Counted from the stretch's first letter, positions 8,829 through 17,644 are shown. The stretch is 64,000 nucleotides of DNA from Pseudomonadota bacterium (GCA_023388175.1 JAEWGT010000015.1:139887-203886); one strand, 5' to 3'. The notes: generated by a model not told the origin, from the letters alone. Made by a program: numbers and translations.

Positions 8829-10121
8829 TCAATCCTTGTGTTCATAAACAGTTTTGCCGCCGACAATCGTCCGCATGACCTTGCCCTGCATGCGGGCATT
8901 TTCAAAACTGGTATTGCGGGATTTTGAACGCAGATCGCGCTCATTGACCTGCCAGGGATAGTCGAGATCAAACAGAATAAGATCCGCCGGGGCGCCCTTG
9001 GCAATACGGCCACTTTGGAGGCCGAGGATTTCGGCCGGGCGGCTGGTCATGGCGCGGAGCACTGTGAGCAGGTCCACATCGCCCGAATGCACCAGCCGCA
9101 GCGCGGCAGCGAGCAGGGTTTCGAGGCCGATGGCGCCATTGGATGCCTCGGCAAAGGGCTGGCGTTTGACCTCGCTGTCCTGCGGATCATGGTCGGAATG
9201 GATCGTGTCGATCACGCCGGAGCGCAGGCCCTCGATGACGGCCTGCCGGTCATCCTCGGCGCGAAGGGGCGGATTGAGCTTGAAATAGGAACGATAGCGG
9301 CCGATGTCGTTTTCGTTGAGGCAGAGATTGTTGATCGAAATGCCTGCCGTAACCTTATTGTTGCGCGTTTTGGCTGCCTTGAGCAGCGCAACCGAGCCTT
9401 CGGTGGAAACCTGTGCTGCGTGGTAGCGCACCCTGGTGAGGGCCGCCAGTTGCAGGTCGCGGGCCAGCGGAATGGTTTCGGCTTCGCGCGGAATGCCCTT
9501 GAGGCCGAGAATGGTGGCGAAGAAGCCCTCATTCATCACGCCGCCGCCGACCAGGCCGGCATCGGCAACATGGTGGACGAAAGCCATGTCGAAATTGGCG
9601 GCATAGGCCATGGCGCTGCGGAGCAGGGCCGTGGACTGGATCGAGGATGCACCATCGGTCAGGCAGACTGCGCCAGCTTCCTTGAGCAGCCCGAATTCGG
9701 TGATCTCCTGGCCGCCCAGCCCCTTGGTAATGGCGGCTGCCGGCAGGATGCGCGCCGGCGACTGGGCTTCGGCGCGGCGAATGAGGAAATCCACCAGCGC
9801 GCCATCATCCACGACAGGGGTCGTGTCCGGCATCATCACGAAGGAAGTGACGCCACCCGAAACGGCTGCCGCGCCGGCCGAGGCGAGTGTTTCGCGGTAT
9901 TCCTTGCCGGGTTCGCCGACAAAGACGCGCATGTCGATCAGGCCGGGTGCCAGCACATGGCCGTTGGCATTGATGACTTCGGCATCGTCCGGCACGCCGA
10001 CCGGACCTCCCAAAGCGAGGTCGCTGATCGTACCATTTTCGACCAGCACCGCACCCACCTGATCCGTTCCGGAGGCCGGATCGACGATACGGGCATTCTC
10101 GATGAGCAGGGGACGGGTCAT
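8829..10121 (-). CDS. pyrC: Dihydroorotase-like protein, probably non-catalytic (PyrC/PyrX type)
   Basis: 430-aa amidohydrolase-fold protein in the pyrimidine pathway position, overlapping pyrB by 4 bases. Active dihydroorotases carry a DLHxH zinc motif before the REPG loop. Here the same place reads IDMRVFVGEPG (62-72), so both His are gone, and the later HH of the TPHH motif is NN in ISINNLCLNENDIG. SDHDPQ near the end is kept. The sequence therefore looks like the inactive DHO-like partner known to stabilise aspartate transcarbamoylase in other bacteria. A separate catalytic PyrC would be needed elsewhere. Automated annotation will call this dihydroorotase. Confidence 0.85.
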   Translation of the reverse strand: MTRPLLIENARIVDPASGTDQVGAVLVENGTISDLALGGPVGVPDDAEVINANGHVLAPGLIDMRVFVGEPGKEYRETLASAGAAAVSGGVTSFVMMPDTTPVVDDGALVDFLIRRAEAQSPARILPAAAITKGLGGQEITEFGLLKEAGAVCLTDGASSIQSTALLRSAMAYAANFDMAFVHHVADAGLVGGGVMNEGFFATILGLKGIPREAETIPLARDLQLAALTRVRYHAAQVSTEGSVALLKAAKTRNNKVTAGISINNLCLNENDIGRYRSYFKLNPPLRAEDDRQAVIEGLRSGVIDTIHSDHDPQDSEVKRQPFAEASNGAIGLETLLAAALRLVHSGDVDLLTVLRAMTSRPAEILGLQSGRIAKGAPADLILFDLDYPWQVNERDLRSKSRNTSFENARMQGKVMRTIVGGKTVYEHKD

Positions 10122-11089
10122 GCGTGGTTCCTCGCAGGCAGGAGCGCGTCGAGCACGGCCATGCGCACGGCCACGCCCATTTCCACCTGGTCGGTAATGA
10201 CGCTGCGCGGGCCATCGGCAATGGCGGGGTCGATCTCGACGCCGCGATTCATCGGGCCGGGATGCATGACGATAGCGTCGGGCTTTGCATGGGCCAGCCG
10301 TGCTTCGTCCAGCCCGTAGAAGCGGTAATACTCGCGCACTGAAGGGATCATCTTGCCATTGGCGCGCTCATGCTGAAGCCGCAGCATCATCACCACATCA
10401 GCGCCCTTCAATCCTTCTTCCATGTTGGTGAAGACTTCGGTGGCCAGGTTTTCAATTCCCGCCGGGAGCAGGGTTCGCGGGGCGATCACGCGGGTACGCA
10501 CATTGAGCGCGCCCAGCAGCAGCAGGTTCGAGCGCGCGACCCGGGAATTGGCAATGTCGCCGCAAATGGCGACCGTCAACCCTGCAAGCGTACCCTTGTG
10601 GTTACGAATGGTCAGCGCATCGAGCAGCGCCTGTGTCGGGTGTTCATGCGCACCGTCGCCGGCATTGATGACCGAGCAACCGACCTTCTGGCTGAGCAAT
10701 TCCACCGCGCCCGCTGCCGAATGGCGCACCACAAGCACATCGGGCCGCATGGCGTTGAGCGTCGCTGCCGTATCCACCAATGTCTCGCCCTTGGAGACAG
10801 AGCTGGTCTTGACCGACATGTTGACCACCAGCGCGCCAAGCCGCTTGCCGGCGATCTCGAACGAGGACTGCGTGCGGGTGGACGGCTCGAAGAAGAGATT
10901 GATCTGCGTCTTGCCCGACAGGGTCGGAAGCGATTTCCGTTCCTGCCGGGAAACCTCGATCATGCCTTCGGCGCGGTCGAGCAATTGCACGATTTCGTGC
11001 TGCTGCAGATCGGCGATGGAAATGAGGTGGCGCTGGGCGAATGGGGGAAATTCGCCGGATTGCCCGGCGCGAGAAGTCTGCTGCGGCAT
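10118..11089 (-). CDS. pyrB: Aspartate carbamoyltransferase catalytic subunit
   Basis: Joins carbamoyl phosphate and aspartate to N-carbamoyl-aspartate, the committed step of pyrimidine synthesis. 323 aa with a carbamoyl-phosphate loop FFEPSTRTQSSFE (STRT at 70-73), HPTQALLDALT, a MLRLQHERAN segment and the aspartate-domain motif HPGPMNRGVEI. The ATG has AAGGGA six bases upstream. The stop overlaps the start of the pyrC-like gene (ATGA), consistent with a PyrB/DHO-like complex. No pyrI is seen in the window. Confidence 0.95.
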   Translation of the reverse strand: MPQQTSRAGQSGEFPPFAQRHLISIADLQQHEIVQLLDRAEGMIEVSRQERKSLPTLSGKTQINLFFEPSTRTQSSFEIAGKRLGALVVNMSVKTSSVSKGETLVDTAATLNAMRPDVLVVRHSAAGAVELLSQKVGCSVINAGDGAHEHPTQALLDALTIRNHKGTLAGLTVAICGDIANSRVARSNLLLLGALNVRTRVIAPRTLLPAGIENLATEVFTNMEEGLKGADVVMMLRLQHERANGKMIPSVREYYRFYGLDEARLAHAKPDAIVMHPGPMNRGVEIDPAIADGPRSVITDQVEMGVAVRMAVLDALLPARNHA

Positions 11090-11166
11090 GTCGCATCCCT
11101 TGCGATTTGCTGCGGTCTATCGGAGTGGGGTGAATGGGGCAAGGCGCCCCATTCAGTTTCGTGCAT

Positions 11167-11565
11167 TTATTCGGCCTCAATTCGGCTCTGCCACCACAAT
11201 GCAAGCGTAAAGAGCATGCCGAGTGCCATCTCTGCCGCCAGCACCCACAACAACCCGGCCGATGGCGGTCCGTCGATGAGTAGCGAGAATGTGCGGGAAA
11301 GGCCGAAGCTGAGGAAAAGCACCGCGCCTGCCATGGTTCCCTGGCGCATCCAGCCGGCTCGCCACACGCCGGCGGCCTGTGTCAGTCCCGCTATCAGGAT
11401 GAGCAGCGCAGGTGCCTTGAGCTCATTGAGCAAACTGACCTGCCCGGCGGTGTTGATTTCATACCCGGCATAGAATGGGCCGGGCACCAGCAAGATGGCG
11501 CATGCCAAGACAATAGCGGTGAGCGCCCCCGAAAGGAGCAATATCCGCATAAGCCAGGTCGCCAT
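11167..11565 (-). CDS. DUF4345-like four-helix membrane protein
   Basis: 132 aa with four predicted transmembrane helices (about residues 5-27, 45-64, 75-95 and 103-123) and short loops. The pattern, with a conserved ELKAP at the start of helix 2, resembles DUF4345. Function unknown. Its start is 3 bases after the stop of the NmrA-like gene, so the two form an operon, 77 bases ahead of pyrB. Confidence 0.7.
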   Translation of the reverse strand: MATWLMRILLLSGALTAIVLACAILLVPGPFYAGYEINTAGQVSLLNELKAPALLILIAGLTQAAGVWRAGWMRQGTMAGAVLFLSFGLSRTFSLLIDGPPSAGLLWVLAAEMALGMLFTLALWWQSRIEAE

Positions 11566-11568
11566 GGA

Positions 11569-12396
11569 TCAGGCCGCCTGCCGCCAGGCGCCGCGCTCCG
11601 CTGCGTCGCGGCAGAATTCCGCAAAATCCGTCGCCGGCCGGCCCAGTGCCCGATACACGCCATTGGTCGTGGATTCGTTGCGGCCGTCGAACACCTCGCG
11701 GAAAAGCTCGGTGTAAAGTCCGGCAGTGTCCGGTCCCATCTCGCTGGCGATAGCCGCGTGAAAGTCGTCAAGGCCAATTGGCTGGTAGGACAGCGGCCGC
11801 CCGCTGGCTGCGCTGATCTCGGCGGCGGCGTCGGCAAAGCTCAGCAGGCGCGGGCCGGTGAGCTCGTAGAGCTGGTTGTGATGGCGATCATCGGTGAGCG
11901 CCACCGCTGCGATTTCGGCAATGTCGTTCACATCGATGAACGGTTCGAGCCGCATACCGGCTGGCAGAGCCAGTTGGCCGGCCATTACGCCGGGATACAT
12001 ATGACCTTCCGTGAAATTCTGGTTGAAGAAGGCCGCGCGCAACAGCGTGTAGCCCAGGCCGCTTTCGGCCAGGATGGATTCGCAGCGCTCGGCGCCGGTT
12101 TCCCCGCGCCCCGAAAGCAGCACCATGCGCTTGAGACCGGCTGTCCGTGCTGTTTCGATCAAGGCTGCTATGTCGCTCCCGGCACCCGGCGCGGCAAGGT
12201 CGGGATAATAGGAAATATAGGCCGTTTCGACCCCCGAAAATTGCGCCGGCCAGGTGCTGCGGTCCTGCCAGTCGAAAGGCAACGCTGCCTGCCGTCCTGC
12301 TGCCCTCACGGCGTGGCCGGAGGCCGTCAGTTTGGCGACGACGCGGCGGCCAACTTTGCCTGTCGCTCCGATAACGAGAATTGGTGATGCGGTCAT
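11569..12396 (-). CDS. NmrA-family NAD(P)-binding protein
   Basis: 275-aa atypical short-chain dehydrogenase-like protein. The N-terminal dinucleotide-binding loop is GATGKVGRRV; the YxxxK catalytic pair of true SDRs is not evident, as in NmrA/HSCARG redox-sensor proteins and YtfG-like quinone reductases. LLSGRGETGAERCE and YTLLRAAFFNQNF fit the family. Start taken at 12396 (MTASPILVIG) with GGGAGA upstream; an earlier ATG at 12426 lacks a good site. The divergent AraC-type gene 119 bases away is the likely regulator. Whether it is an enzyme or a sensor cannot be decided from sequence. Confidence 0.82.
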   Translation of the reverse strand: MTASPILVIGATGKVGRRVVAKLTASGHAVRAAGRQAALPFDWQDRSTWPAQFSGVETAYISYYPDLAAPGAGSDIAALIETARTAGLKRMVLLSGRGETGAERCESILAESGLGYTLLRAAFFNQNFTEGHMYPGVMAGQLALPAGMRLEPFIDVNDIAEIAAVALTDDRHHNQLYELTGPRLLSFADAAAEISAASGRPLSYQPIGLDDFHAAIASEMGPDTAGLYTELFREVFDGRNESTTNGVYRALGRPATDFAEFCRDAAERGAWRQAA

Positions 12397-12515
12397 GATG
12401 GTCTCCCATGGATTATGCCGCTTCAAGATTGTGGCTCCACTCTGGACTTTCTATCGCAGTTTGACCATTTTAATATGCAGATCGTCCAAAACCTCGTCAG
12501 TGCGAGAGGGCTGCC

Positions 12516-13469
12516 ATGACCGAAGTCCATTTTCATCCGCCGGGCGCTGCCGATCCCCTTGGCGAAGTGCTGCATATGCTCAGGCTCGATGGCAGCCTTT
12601 ACTGCCGGGCCGAGCTTGCCGCGCCCTGGGGTGTGGCAATGCCTCAAATGGACCGATCCATGTTGTTCATCGTCATTACGTCAGGCCAAGGCTGGATGCG
12701 CCTGCCGGGCAGGGAGGCGGCGCTGATCCGGCAGGGCAGCATGGTGGTCCTGCCGCACGGCACCCCGGTGGAGCTGGCCAGCGCTGCCGGACAGGCCGCC
12801 GTTCCGCTCTTTGATTTACCTGCTACCCGGATCAGCGAACGCTATGAACTGATGCAGATCGAGGGCACGGGGCCCGTCACCATGGCAATGACTGGCGTTG
12901 TAGCCTTCGACGATGTGGCCGCCTCGCGCCTTGTCAGCTTCCTGCCGGATGTCCTGATTGTCGATCGCTGGCATGAGGCAGCCGATGGCTGGCTTGCCCG
13001 GACGCTCGATCTCATCGCCTACGAGGCGGCAGCGTTGAAGCCCGGCGGCGAGGCGGTCATCACGCGGCTGGCCGACATATTGATCATTCAGGCGATCCGC
13101 AACTGGCTGGACAGTGCGACAGAGGCACAGACCGGCTGGCTTGCCGCCTTGCGGGACCAGCAACTGGGCCGCGCATTGGCCGCCATACACCGGTCTCCGG
13201 CGGAGAACTGGACCCTTGATGGACTGGCACGACTATCGGGCATGTCGCGCTCCGGTTTTGCCGCGCGCTTCACCGACATGGTCGGGCAACCGGCGATGCG
13301 TTACCTGACGGATTGGCGCCTGCAAAAGGCACGTATGGCGATCATTGGCGGACACGATGCCATTGGCGAGATCGCGCGCAGCGTCGGCTATCAATCCGAA
13401 GCGGCGTTCGGGCGCGCCTTCAAACAGTTTTTCGGTGAGCCTCCAGGCCGGCTGCGACGCTCCGGCTAG
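12516..13469 (+). CDS. AraC-family transcriptional regulator
   Basis: 317 aa with an N-terminal cupin-like sensing domain (about 1-190) and a C-terminal two-HTH AraC DNA-binding domain (about 215-315; IAR..GYQSEAAFGRAFKQFFGEPPGRLR is the second helix-turn-helix). It is divergent from the NmrA-like/DUF4345 operon, which it probably controls, a common arrangement for this subclass. The inducer is unknown; the N-terminal domain suggests a small molecule. Its stop shares a CTAG with the convergent ruvX stop. Confidence 0.88.
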   Translation: MTEVHFHPPGAADPLGEVLHMLRLDGSLYCRAELAAPWGVAMPQMDRSMLFIVITSGQGWMRLPGREAALIRQGSMVVLPHGTPVELASAAGQAAVPLFDLPATRISERYELMQIEGTGPVTMAMTGVVAFDDVAASRLVSFLPDVLIVDRWHEAADGWLARTLDLIAYEAAALKPGGEAVITRLADILIIQAIRNWLDSATEAQTGWLAALRDQQLGRALAAIHRSPAENWTLDGLARLSGMSRSGFAARFTDMVGQPAMRYLTDWRLQKARMAIIGGHDAIGEIARSVGYQSEAAFGRAFKQFFGEPPGRLRRSG

Positions 13470-13921
13470 CGCGGGCGTAGTCGGTCCAGCGCGCCTTGAA
13501 GGATGTAGCTGGCAGCCAGCTTGTCCACGACTTCGGCGCGACGATCGCGGCGCAGATCCGCCTCGATCATCATGCGCGTGACGGCGGAGGTGGACAGGCG
13601 TTCATCCCAGAAGGCTATGGGCAGGTTGACCTTGGGGGCCAGGTTGCGGGCAAAGGCGCGGGTTGATTGCACCCGGGGGCCCTCGCTGCCATCCATATTG
13701 AGCGGCAGGCCGAGGATGATCGCCACCGCCTGATTCTCCGCGATCAGCTCGATGATCCGCTCAGCGTCCTGCGTGAACTTTGTGCGCTTGATGGTTTCAA
13801 GCGGGCTGGCCGAGTAGCGCATGCCATCGGACACGGCCACGCCAATGGTCTTGGTGCCCAGATCCAGCGCGAGAATCTTGCCGGATGGCGGAATGGCGGC
13901 AAGGGGATTGTCGTCGGTCAT
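13466..13921 (-). CDS. ruvX: Putative pre-16S rRNA nuclease / Holliday junction resolvase YqgF
   Basis: 151-aa RNase H-fold protein. ALDLGTKTIGVAVSD carries the first catalytic Asp, GLPLNMDGSEG and FWDERLST the next acidic residues, and VDKLAAS the last one. In E. coli YqgF matures the 5' end of 16S rRNA; the resolvase role is inferred from fold. Four-base convergent overlap with the AraC gene. In related genomes it lies near gatCAB, as here. Confidence 0.92.
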   Translation of the reverse strand: MTDDNPLAAIPPSGKILALDLGTKTIGVAVSDGMRYSASPLETIKRTKFTQDAERIIELIAENQAVAIILGLPLNMDGSEGPRVQSTRAFARNLAPKVNLPIAFWDERLSTSAVTRMMIEADLRRDRRAEVVDKLAASYILQGALDRLRPR

Positions 13922-14007
13922 TTACATCCAGAACAAAACGTGATCAGATAGACTCAAATAGTCAAGAGGGTAAGCAAACTTCCCATCTGGCCCACGCCGA
14001 AGGAATC

Positions 14008-14036
14008 TTGAATTAGTGCGTGAGGTGCACTATGTT
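14008..14036 (+). promoter_or_regulatory. Possible promoter and operator of the DUF4160/DUF2442 pair
   Basis: TTGAAT (14008-14013) and TATGTT (14031-14036) are 17 bases apart. The spacer holds an inverted repeat, AGTGC (14015-14019) and GCACT (14027-14031), a plausible site for the HTH protein encoded by the second gene. Its position next to the ribosome site at 14037-14041 would give a very short leader, so the -10 call is uncertain. Confidence 0.35.
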
Positions 14037-14048
14037 GGAGGCGATGCG

Positions 14049-14276
14049 ATGCCGACCGTGGTGAAGTTGGGACGGGTGCAGATACGCATGTTCGCCGATG
14101 ATCACGCGCCGCCTCATTTTCATGTCTGGACTCCCGATGGCGAAGCGCTGGTTTTGATCGATGGGCTGATAATGAGCCGCGGGGTCTTGCGTAAGCAGGA
14201 TTTCGAAGTGGCGATGGAATGGGCGCGAGATAACATCGATCTCTTGCAGGAATATTGGATCAAACTCAATGGCTGA
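14049..14276 (+). CDS. DUF4160 small protein, possible toxin of a TA-like pair
   Basis: 75 aa. Typical DUF4160 core: IRMFADDHAPPHFHVW followed by a short acidic/hydrophobic strand and a C-terminal helix AMEWARDNIDLLQEYWIKLN. The conserved Asp-His and PPHFHV cluster looks like a metal or nucleic-acid site, but no activity is established to my knowledge. ATG at 14049 preferred, with TTGGAGG just upstream; a GTG at 14016 would extend it. It overlaps the DUF2442 gene by 8 bases, so synthesis is coupled. The pair DUF4160-DUF2442 recurs in bacteria and resembles a toxin-antitoxin arrangement. Confidence 0.8.
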   Translation: MPTVVKLGRVQIRMFADDHAPPHFHVWTPDGEALVLIDGLIMSRGVLRKQDFEVAMEWARDNIDLLQEYWIKLNG

Positions 14277-14727
14277 CGACGTTGTCATCGCGGTGGGTAG
14301 TCCTTTGCCAAGGATTAAGTCTGCACGGTTTATCGACGCTATGAATGTTGAGATCACCTGGAAGAGTGGTGATGTGCAGGTAATTGACCTGACTCCCGCC
14401 ATTGTAGGGCATCGCCATTTCGTTCGGTTGAGGTCGGGTCCGGAGGCCTTCTCCAAGTTTGCCGTGAGTGAAACCGAGGATTCCCTTGTCTGGGAGCAGG
14501 GTGAAGAACTCTCTGCCGTTTGGCTAGAGGAACTGGCACCAGCCTCGCTTGGAAATGCCGAGTTCCGTCAGGCCATGGATGAACTGCGTTTTTCCCTCGA
14601 CGGCATGGCTGCGCGCCTTGGTATTGCGCGACGCCTCATTGCGGACTATCGCAAAGACAAACCCATCCCGCCCTCCATTGCCATGGCAACCCGGTACCTT
14701 GTTGAACGTCACCGGCGTGCCGGCTGA
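14269..14727 (+). CDS. DUF2442 protein with C-terminal helix-turn-helix, possible antitoxin/regulator
   Basis: 152 aa. N-terminal DUF2442 domain (about 15-90: SARFIDAMNVEITWKSG, then IVGHRHFVRL). The C-terminal helical domain, about 105-150 (MAARLGIARRLIADYRKDK, then PIPPSIAMATRYL), reads like an XRE-type helix-turn-helix. Such a DNA-binding tail on the second gene of a small two-gene unit is what an autoregulating antitoxin has. The function is inferred from architecture only. Starts inside the end of the DUF4160 gene and is not followed by any related gene. Confidence 0.78.
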   Translation: MADDVVIAVGSPLPRIKSARFIDAMNVEITWKSGDVQVIDLTPAIVGHRHFVRLRSGPEAFSKFAVSETEDSLVWEQGEELSAVWLEELAPASLGNAEFRQAMDELRFSLDGMAARLGIARRLIADYRKDKPIPPSIAMATRYLVERHRRAG

Positions 14728-14741
14728 TTGCCGAGACTGAT

Positions 14742-15266
14742 TTGAAACTCACCTGGTTCGGAAATACGGCCTTCCGTATTCATATCGGCGGGCAGATCGT
14801 TGTCGTCGATGCCAAAGCCGCTCCTTTGGGTGTGGACGCCAATGAACTGGTGAGCGGGGTGGATCATGTGGTGGCCTTCGACGGCAATGCGGCAATCACC
14901 GATCTGGCTGGCTGGAAACCCAGGGCCCGGGAGCGACTGCTGGATATGGGCGATCATGTAAGGCCGTTGCAGATCTGGTCGGCAGGGGAGCACGCCCTTT
15001 TGTTCGAACCCGATGAGGACATGCCGCTTCTGGTGATCGGCGGGCCTACGCCCGCGCTGGGACGCTGGGTGGAAAAGGCGGTGGTCGTGCTTGTGGGGCA
15101 GGCGCTTGCCGAACGCGGCATGCAGGTGGTGGAGAAAGGGATTCCACGCCTCATGGCGCTGGCGGGGGCCGATGCGGAACTCGACGCCGCCTTTGCCGAA
15201 CTGCCGCCGAAACTGGATGGTGCCAGCCTCGTGGCGCTCGAACCGGGCCTGGCTGTGGAAGTCTGA
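14742..15266 (+). CDS. Metallo-beta-lactamase-fold-like protein lacking the zinc motif
   Basis: 174 aa. The start MKLTWFGNTAFRIHIGG matches the first strand of MBL-fold metal-dependent hydrolases, which is why the TTG at 14742 is chosen although its ribosome site is weak. The HxHxDH zinc motif is absent: the place reads VDHVVAFDGN. The protein is also much shorter than active members. It is probably a degenerate, non-hydrolytic family member that is conserved in position before gatC in related bacteria. Function unknown. Confidence 0.65.
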   Translation: MKLTWFGNTAFRIHIGGQIVVVDAKAAPLGVDANELVSGVDHVVAFDGNAAITDLAGWKPRARERLLDMGDHVRPLQIWSAGEHALLFEPDEDMPLLVIGGPTPALGRWVEKAVVVLVGQALAERGMQVVEKGIPRLMALAGADAELDAAFAELPPKLDGASLVALEPGLAVEV

Positions 15267-15352
15267 TCCGGCGCATAAGCCATTTTCATTGTCTTTTGCC
15301 CCGGCGCGTTGCTAATAACGCCCCAACACGCCTTTGCCTTTTGGAGTTTGCC

Positions 15353-15640
15353 ATGTCCGTCGACGCCGCCACCGTCAAACGCATCGGGCGCCTAGCGCGC
15401 ATCCGCATCGAGGAAGACGAGGTCGCCGGTTACCAGAACGAGCTCAATGCCATTCTCGGCTTTGTCGAGCAGCTTGCCGAGGTGAATGTCGATGGCGTCG
15501 AAGCCATGACCTCGGTCACGCCGATGACCTTGCGCCGCCGCGATGACGTGGTGAGCGATGGCGGTTATGCCGAAAAGATCGTCTCCAATGCGCCGCTGAC
15601 CGAAGACAACTTCTTCATGGTGCCCAAGGTGGTCGAGTAA
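15353..15640 (+). CDS. gatC: Glutamyl-tRNA(Gln)/Asp-tRNA(Asn) amidotransferase subunit C
   Basis: 95 aa. Small subunit that clamps GatA to GatB in the enzyme converting Glu-tRNA(Gln) to Gln-tRNA(Gln). Family features: VKRIGRLARIRIEEDEV at the N-terminus, NAILGFVEQLAEVNVDGVEAM, and the C-terminal PKVVE. ATG 15353 has TTGGAG six bases upstream; longer readings give non-family sequence. A GNAT gene starts on the very next base after the stop, and gatA follows it. Confidence 0.93.
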   Translation: MSVDAATVKRIGRLARIRIEEDEVAGYQNELNAILGFVEQLAEVNVDGVEAMTSVTPMTLRRRDDVVSDGGYAEKIVSNAPLTEDNFFMVPKVVE

Positions 15641-16126
15641 ATGGCGGTCTCCATCGCCATCGAAACCCCCTTGCAGGATGATGTGCGTGTGCTGGTCGCT
15701 GCGCTCAACGATCACCTGCTGCCGCTGTCCCCGCTTGAATTTCAGTTCAAGATGACGGTCGAGCAGATGGCCGATAGCGACACGACGCTCTTCGTGGCGC
15801 GCGATGATGGTGGCAAGGCCGTCGGCATGGGTGCATTGAAGGTGCATGGACCTGAACTCGGTGAGGTGAAACGCATGTTCACCTTGCCGGACGTGCGCGG
15901 GCAGCGCGTTGGCCGCCAGTTGCTGGAGCGCATCGTGGACCTTGCGCGCGAGCGCCATCTGCCTGTCGTGATGCTGGAAACCGGCACGGGCGAGGGCATG
16001 GCGGAGGCGCACCGGCTCTATACGCGCTATGGTTTTGTGCCGCGCGGCCCCTTCCTTGATTATCCCGACAGCGAATGGTCGGCCTTTTTTGAATTGCCGC
16101 TTGCGGCACCGGCGCAGGTCGCCTGA
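15641..16126 (+). CDS. GNAT-family N-acetyltransferase
   Basis: 161 aa. Acetyl-CoA binding loop VRGQRVGRQLLERIV (motif A, R/QxxGxG/A) and the later HRLYTRYGFVPRGPF (motif B). It starts directly after the gatC stop (TAAATG) and ends 33 bases before gatA, so it is inserted inside the gatCA operon and must be co-transcribed. The substrate is unknown. The closest style is the PhnO/YafP-like small GNATs, without stronger evidence. Confidence 0.85.
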   Translation: MAVSIAIETPLQDDVRVLVAALNDHLLPLSPLEFQFKMTVEQMADSDTTLFVARDDGGKAVGMGALKVHGPELGEVKRMFTLPDVRGQRVGRQLLERIVDLARERHLPVVMLETGTGEGMAEAHRLYTRYGFVPRGPFLDYPDSEWSAFFELPLAAPAQVA

Positions 16127-16159
16127 ACGGCGCTGCACTGACGAACGAGAGATTTTCCC

Positions 16160-17644
16160 GTGACTGATCTGACCAAACTGAGCATTGCCGATGCCCGCAA
16201 GGGCCTCAAGGACAAGAGCTTCACCGCGCTGGAACTGACCGAGGCCTATATCGGCGCAATCGAGGCGGCCAATCCGAGCCTCAATGCCTATGTGGCGACG
16301 ACGCCGGACCAGGCCCGCAACATGGCGAAAGCCAGCGATGAGAAGATCGCGAAGGGGCAGGGCGGTCCGCTCGAAGGCATTCCGCTCGGCATCAAGGATC
16401 TGTTCGCCACCAAGGGCGTGCATACCCAGGCCGCCAGCCACATTCTCGATGGCTTCAAGCCGGAATATGAGTCCACCGTTACCGCCAATCTCTGGCGCGA
16501 TGGCGCGGTCATGCTGGGCAAGCTCAACATGGACGAGTTCGCCATGGGCTCGTCCAACGAGACCTCCTATTACGGTCCAGTGATCAGCCCGTTCCGCGCC
16601 GAGGGCAGCAATGCCAATCTCGTGCCCGGCGGCTCCTCGGGTGGCTCGGCGGCAGCGGTTTCCGCCTGGCTCTGCGCCGGCGCGACGGCGACCGATACCG
16701 GCGGCTCCATCCGCCAGCCAGCGGCCTTCACCGGCACGGTCGGCATCAAGCCCACTTATGGCCGCGCCTCGCGCTGGGGCACGGTAGCCTTCGCCTCCTC
16801 GCTCGACCAGGCTGGCCCGATTGCCCGCACGGTTGAAGACGCGGCGATCATGATGACCTCGATGTCCGGTTTCGATCCCAAGGATTCGACCAGCGTCGAT
16901 ATTGCCGTCCCCGATTTCGCTGCTGCCGTCGAGCGCGGCGTGAAGGGGCTGACCATCGGTGTTCCCAAGGAATACCGCATGGACGGCATGCCCGCCGAGA
17001 TCGAAAAGCTCTGGACCGAGGGTCTTGAATGGCTGAAGGCCGAAGGCGCCACGGTCAAGGACATTTCCCTGCCGCACACCAAATATGCGCTGCCCGCCTA
17101 TTACATCGTCGCCCCTGCCGAAGCCTCGTCCAACCTCGCCCGCTATGACGGCGTGAAATATGGGCTGCGGGTGTCCGGCAAGGACATTACCGACATGTAC
17201 GAAATGACCCGCGCCGCCGGTTTCGGCCGCGAGGTTAAGCGCCGTATCATGATCGGCACCTATGTGCTGTCGGCCGGCTATTTCGACGCCTATTATGTCA
17301 AGGCGCAGAAGGTCCGCACGCTGATCAAGAAGGATTTTGAAGATGCCTTCAATGCGGGCGTCGATGCGATCCTGACCCCGGCTACACCATCCGCCGCCTT
17401 CGGCATTGGCGACGAGGCGCTGGCTGCCGATCCGGTGGCCATGTATCTCAACGACGTTTTCACCGTGACCGTGAACATGGCGGGCCTGCCCGGCATTGCC
17501 GTTCCTGCGGGCAAGGATGCTGCCGGCCTGCCGCTTGGCCTCCAGCTCATCGGCAAGCCTTTTGACGAAGAAACGCTGTTTGCGGCTGCTCGCGTCATCG
17601 AGAAAAGTGCTGGCGGCGACTTCGCCCCCAAGCGCTGGTGGTAA
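16160..17644 (+). CDS. gatA: Glutamyl-tRNA(Gln)/Asp-tRNA(Asn) amidotransferase subunit A
   Basis: 494-aa glutaminase subunit that supplies ammonia to GatB. It carries the amidase signature with the Ser-cis-Ser-Lys triad: K79 (GIPLGIKDLF), S159 (PGGSSGGS) and S183 (TDTGGSIRQPA). GTG start with a purine-rich site upstream. Usual length. gatB is not found downstream within the window, although it often follows; a hairpin and other genes come next. Confidence 0.96.
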   Translation: MTDLTKLSIADARKGLKDKSFTALELTEAYIGAIEAANPSLNAYVATTPDQARNMAKASDEKIAKGQGGPLEGIPLGIKDLFATKGVHTQAASHILDGFKPEYESTVTANLWRDGAVMLGKLNMDEFAMGSSNETSYYGPVISPFRAEGSNANLVPGGSSGGSAAAVSAWLCAGATATDTGGSIRQPAAFTGTVGIKPTYGRASRWGTVAFASSLDQAGPIARTVEDAAIMMTSMSGFDPKDSTSVDIAVPDFAAAVERGVKGLTIGVPKEYRMDGMPAEIEKLWTEGLEWLKAEGATVKDISLPHTKYALPAYYIVAPAEASSNLARYDGVKYGLRVSGKDITDMYEMTRAAGFGREVKRRIMIGTYVLSAGYFDAYYVKAQKVRTLIKKDFEDAFNAGVDAILTPATPSAAFGIGDEALAADPVAMYLNDVFTVTVNMAGLPGIAVPAGKDAAGLPLGLQLIGKPFDEETLFAAARVIEKSAGGDFAPKRWW

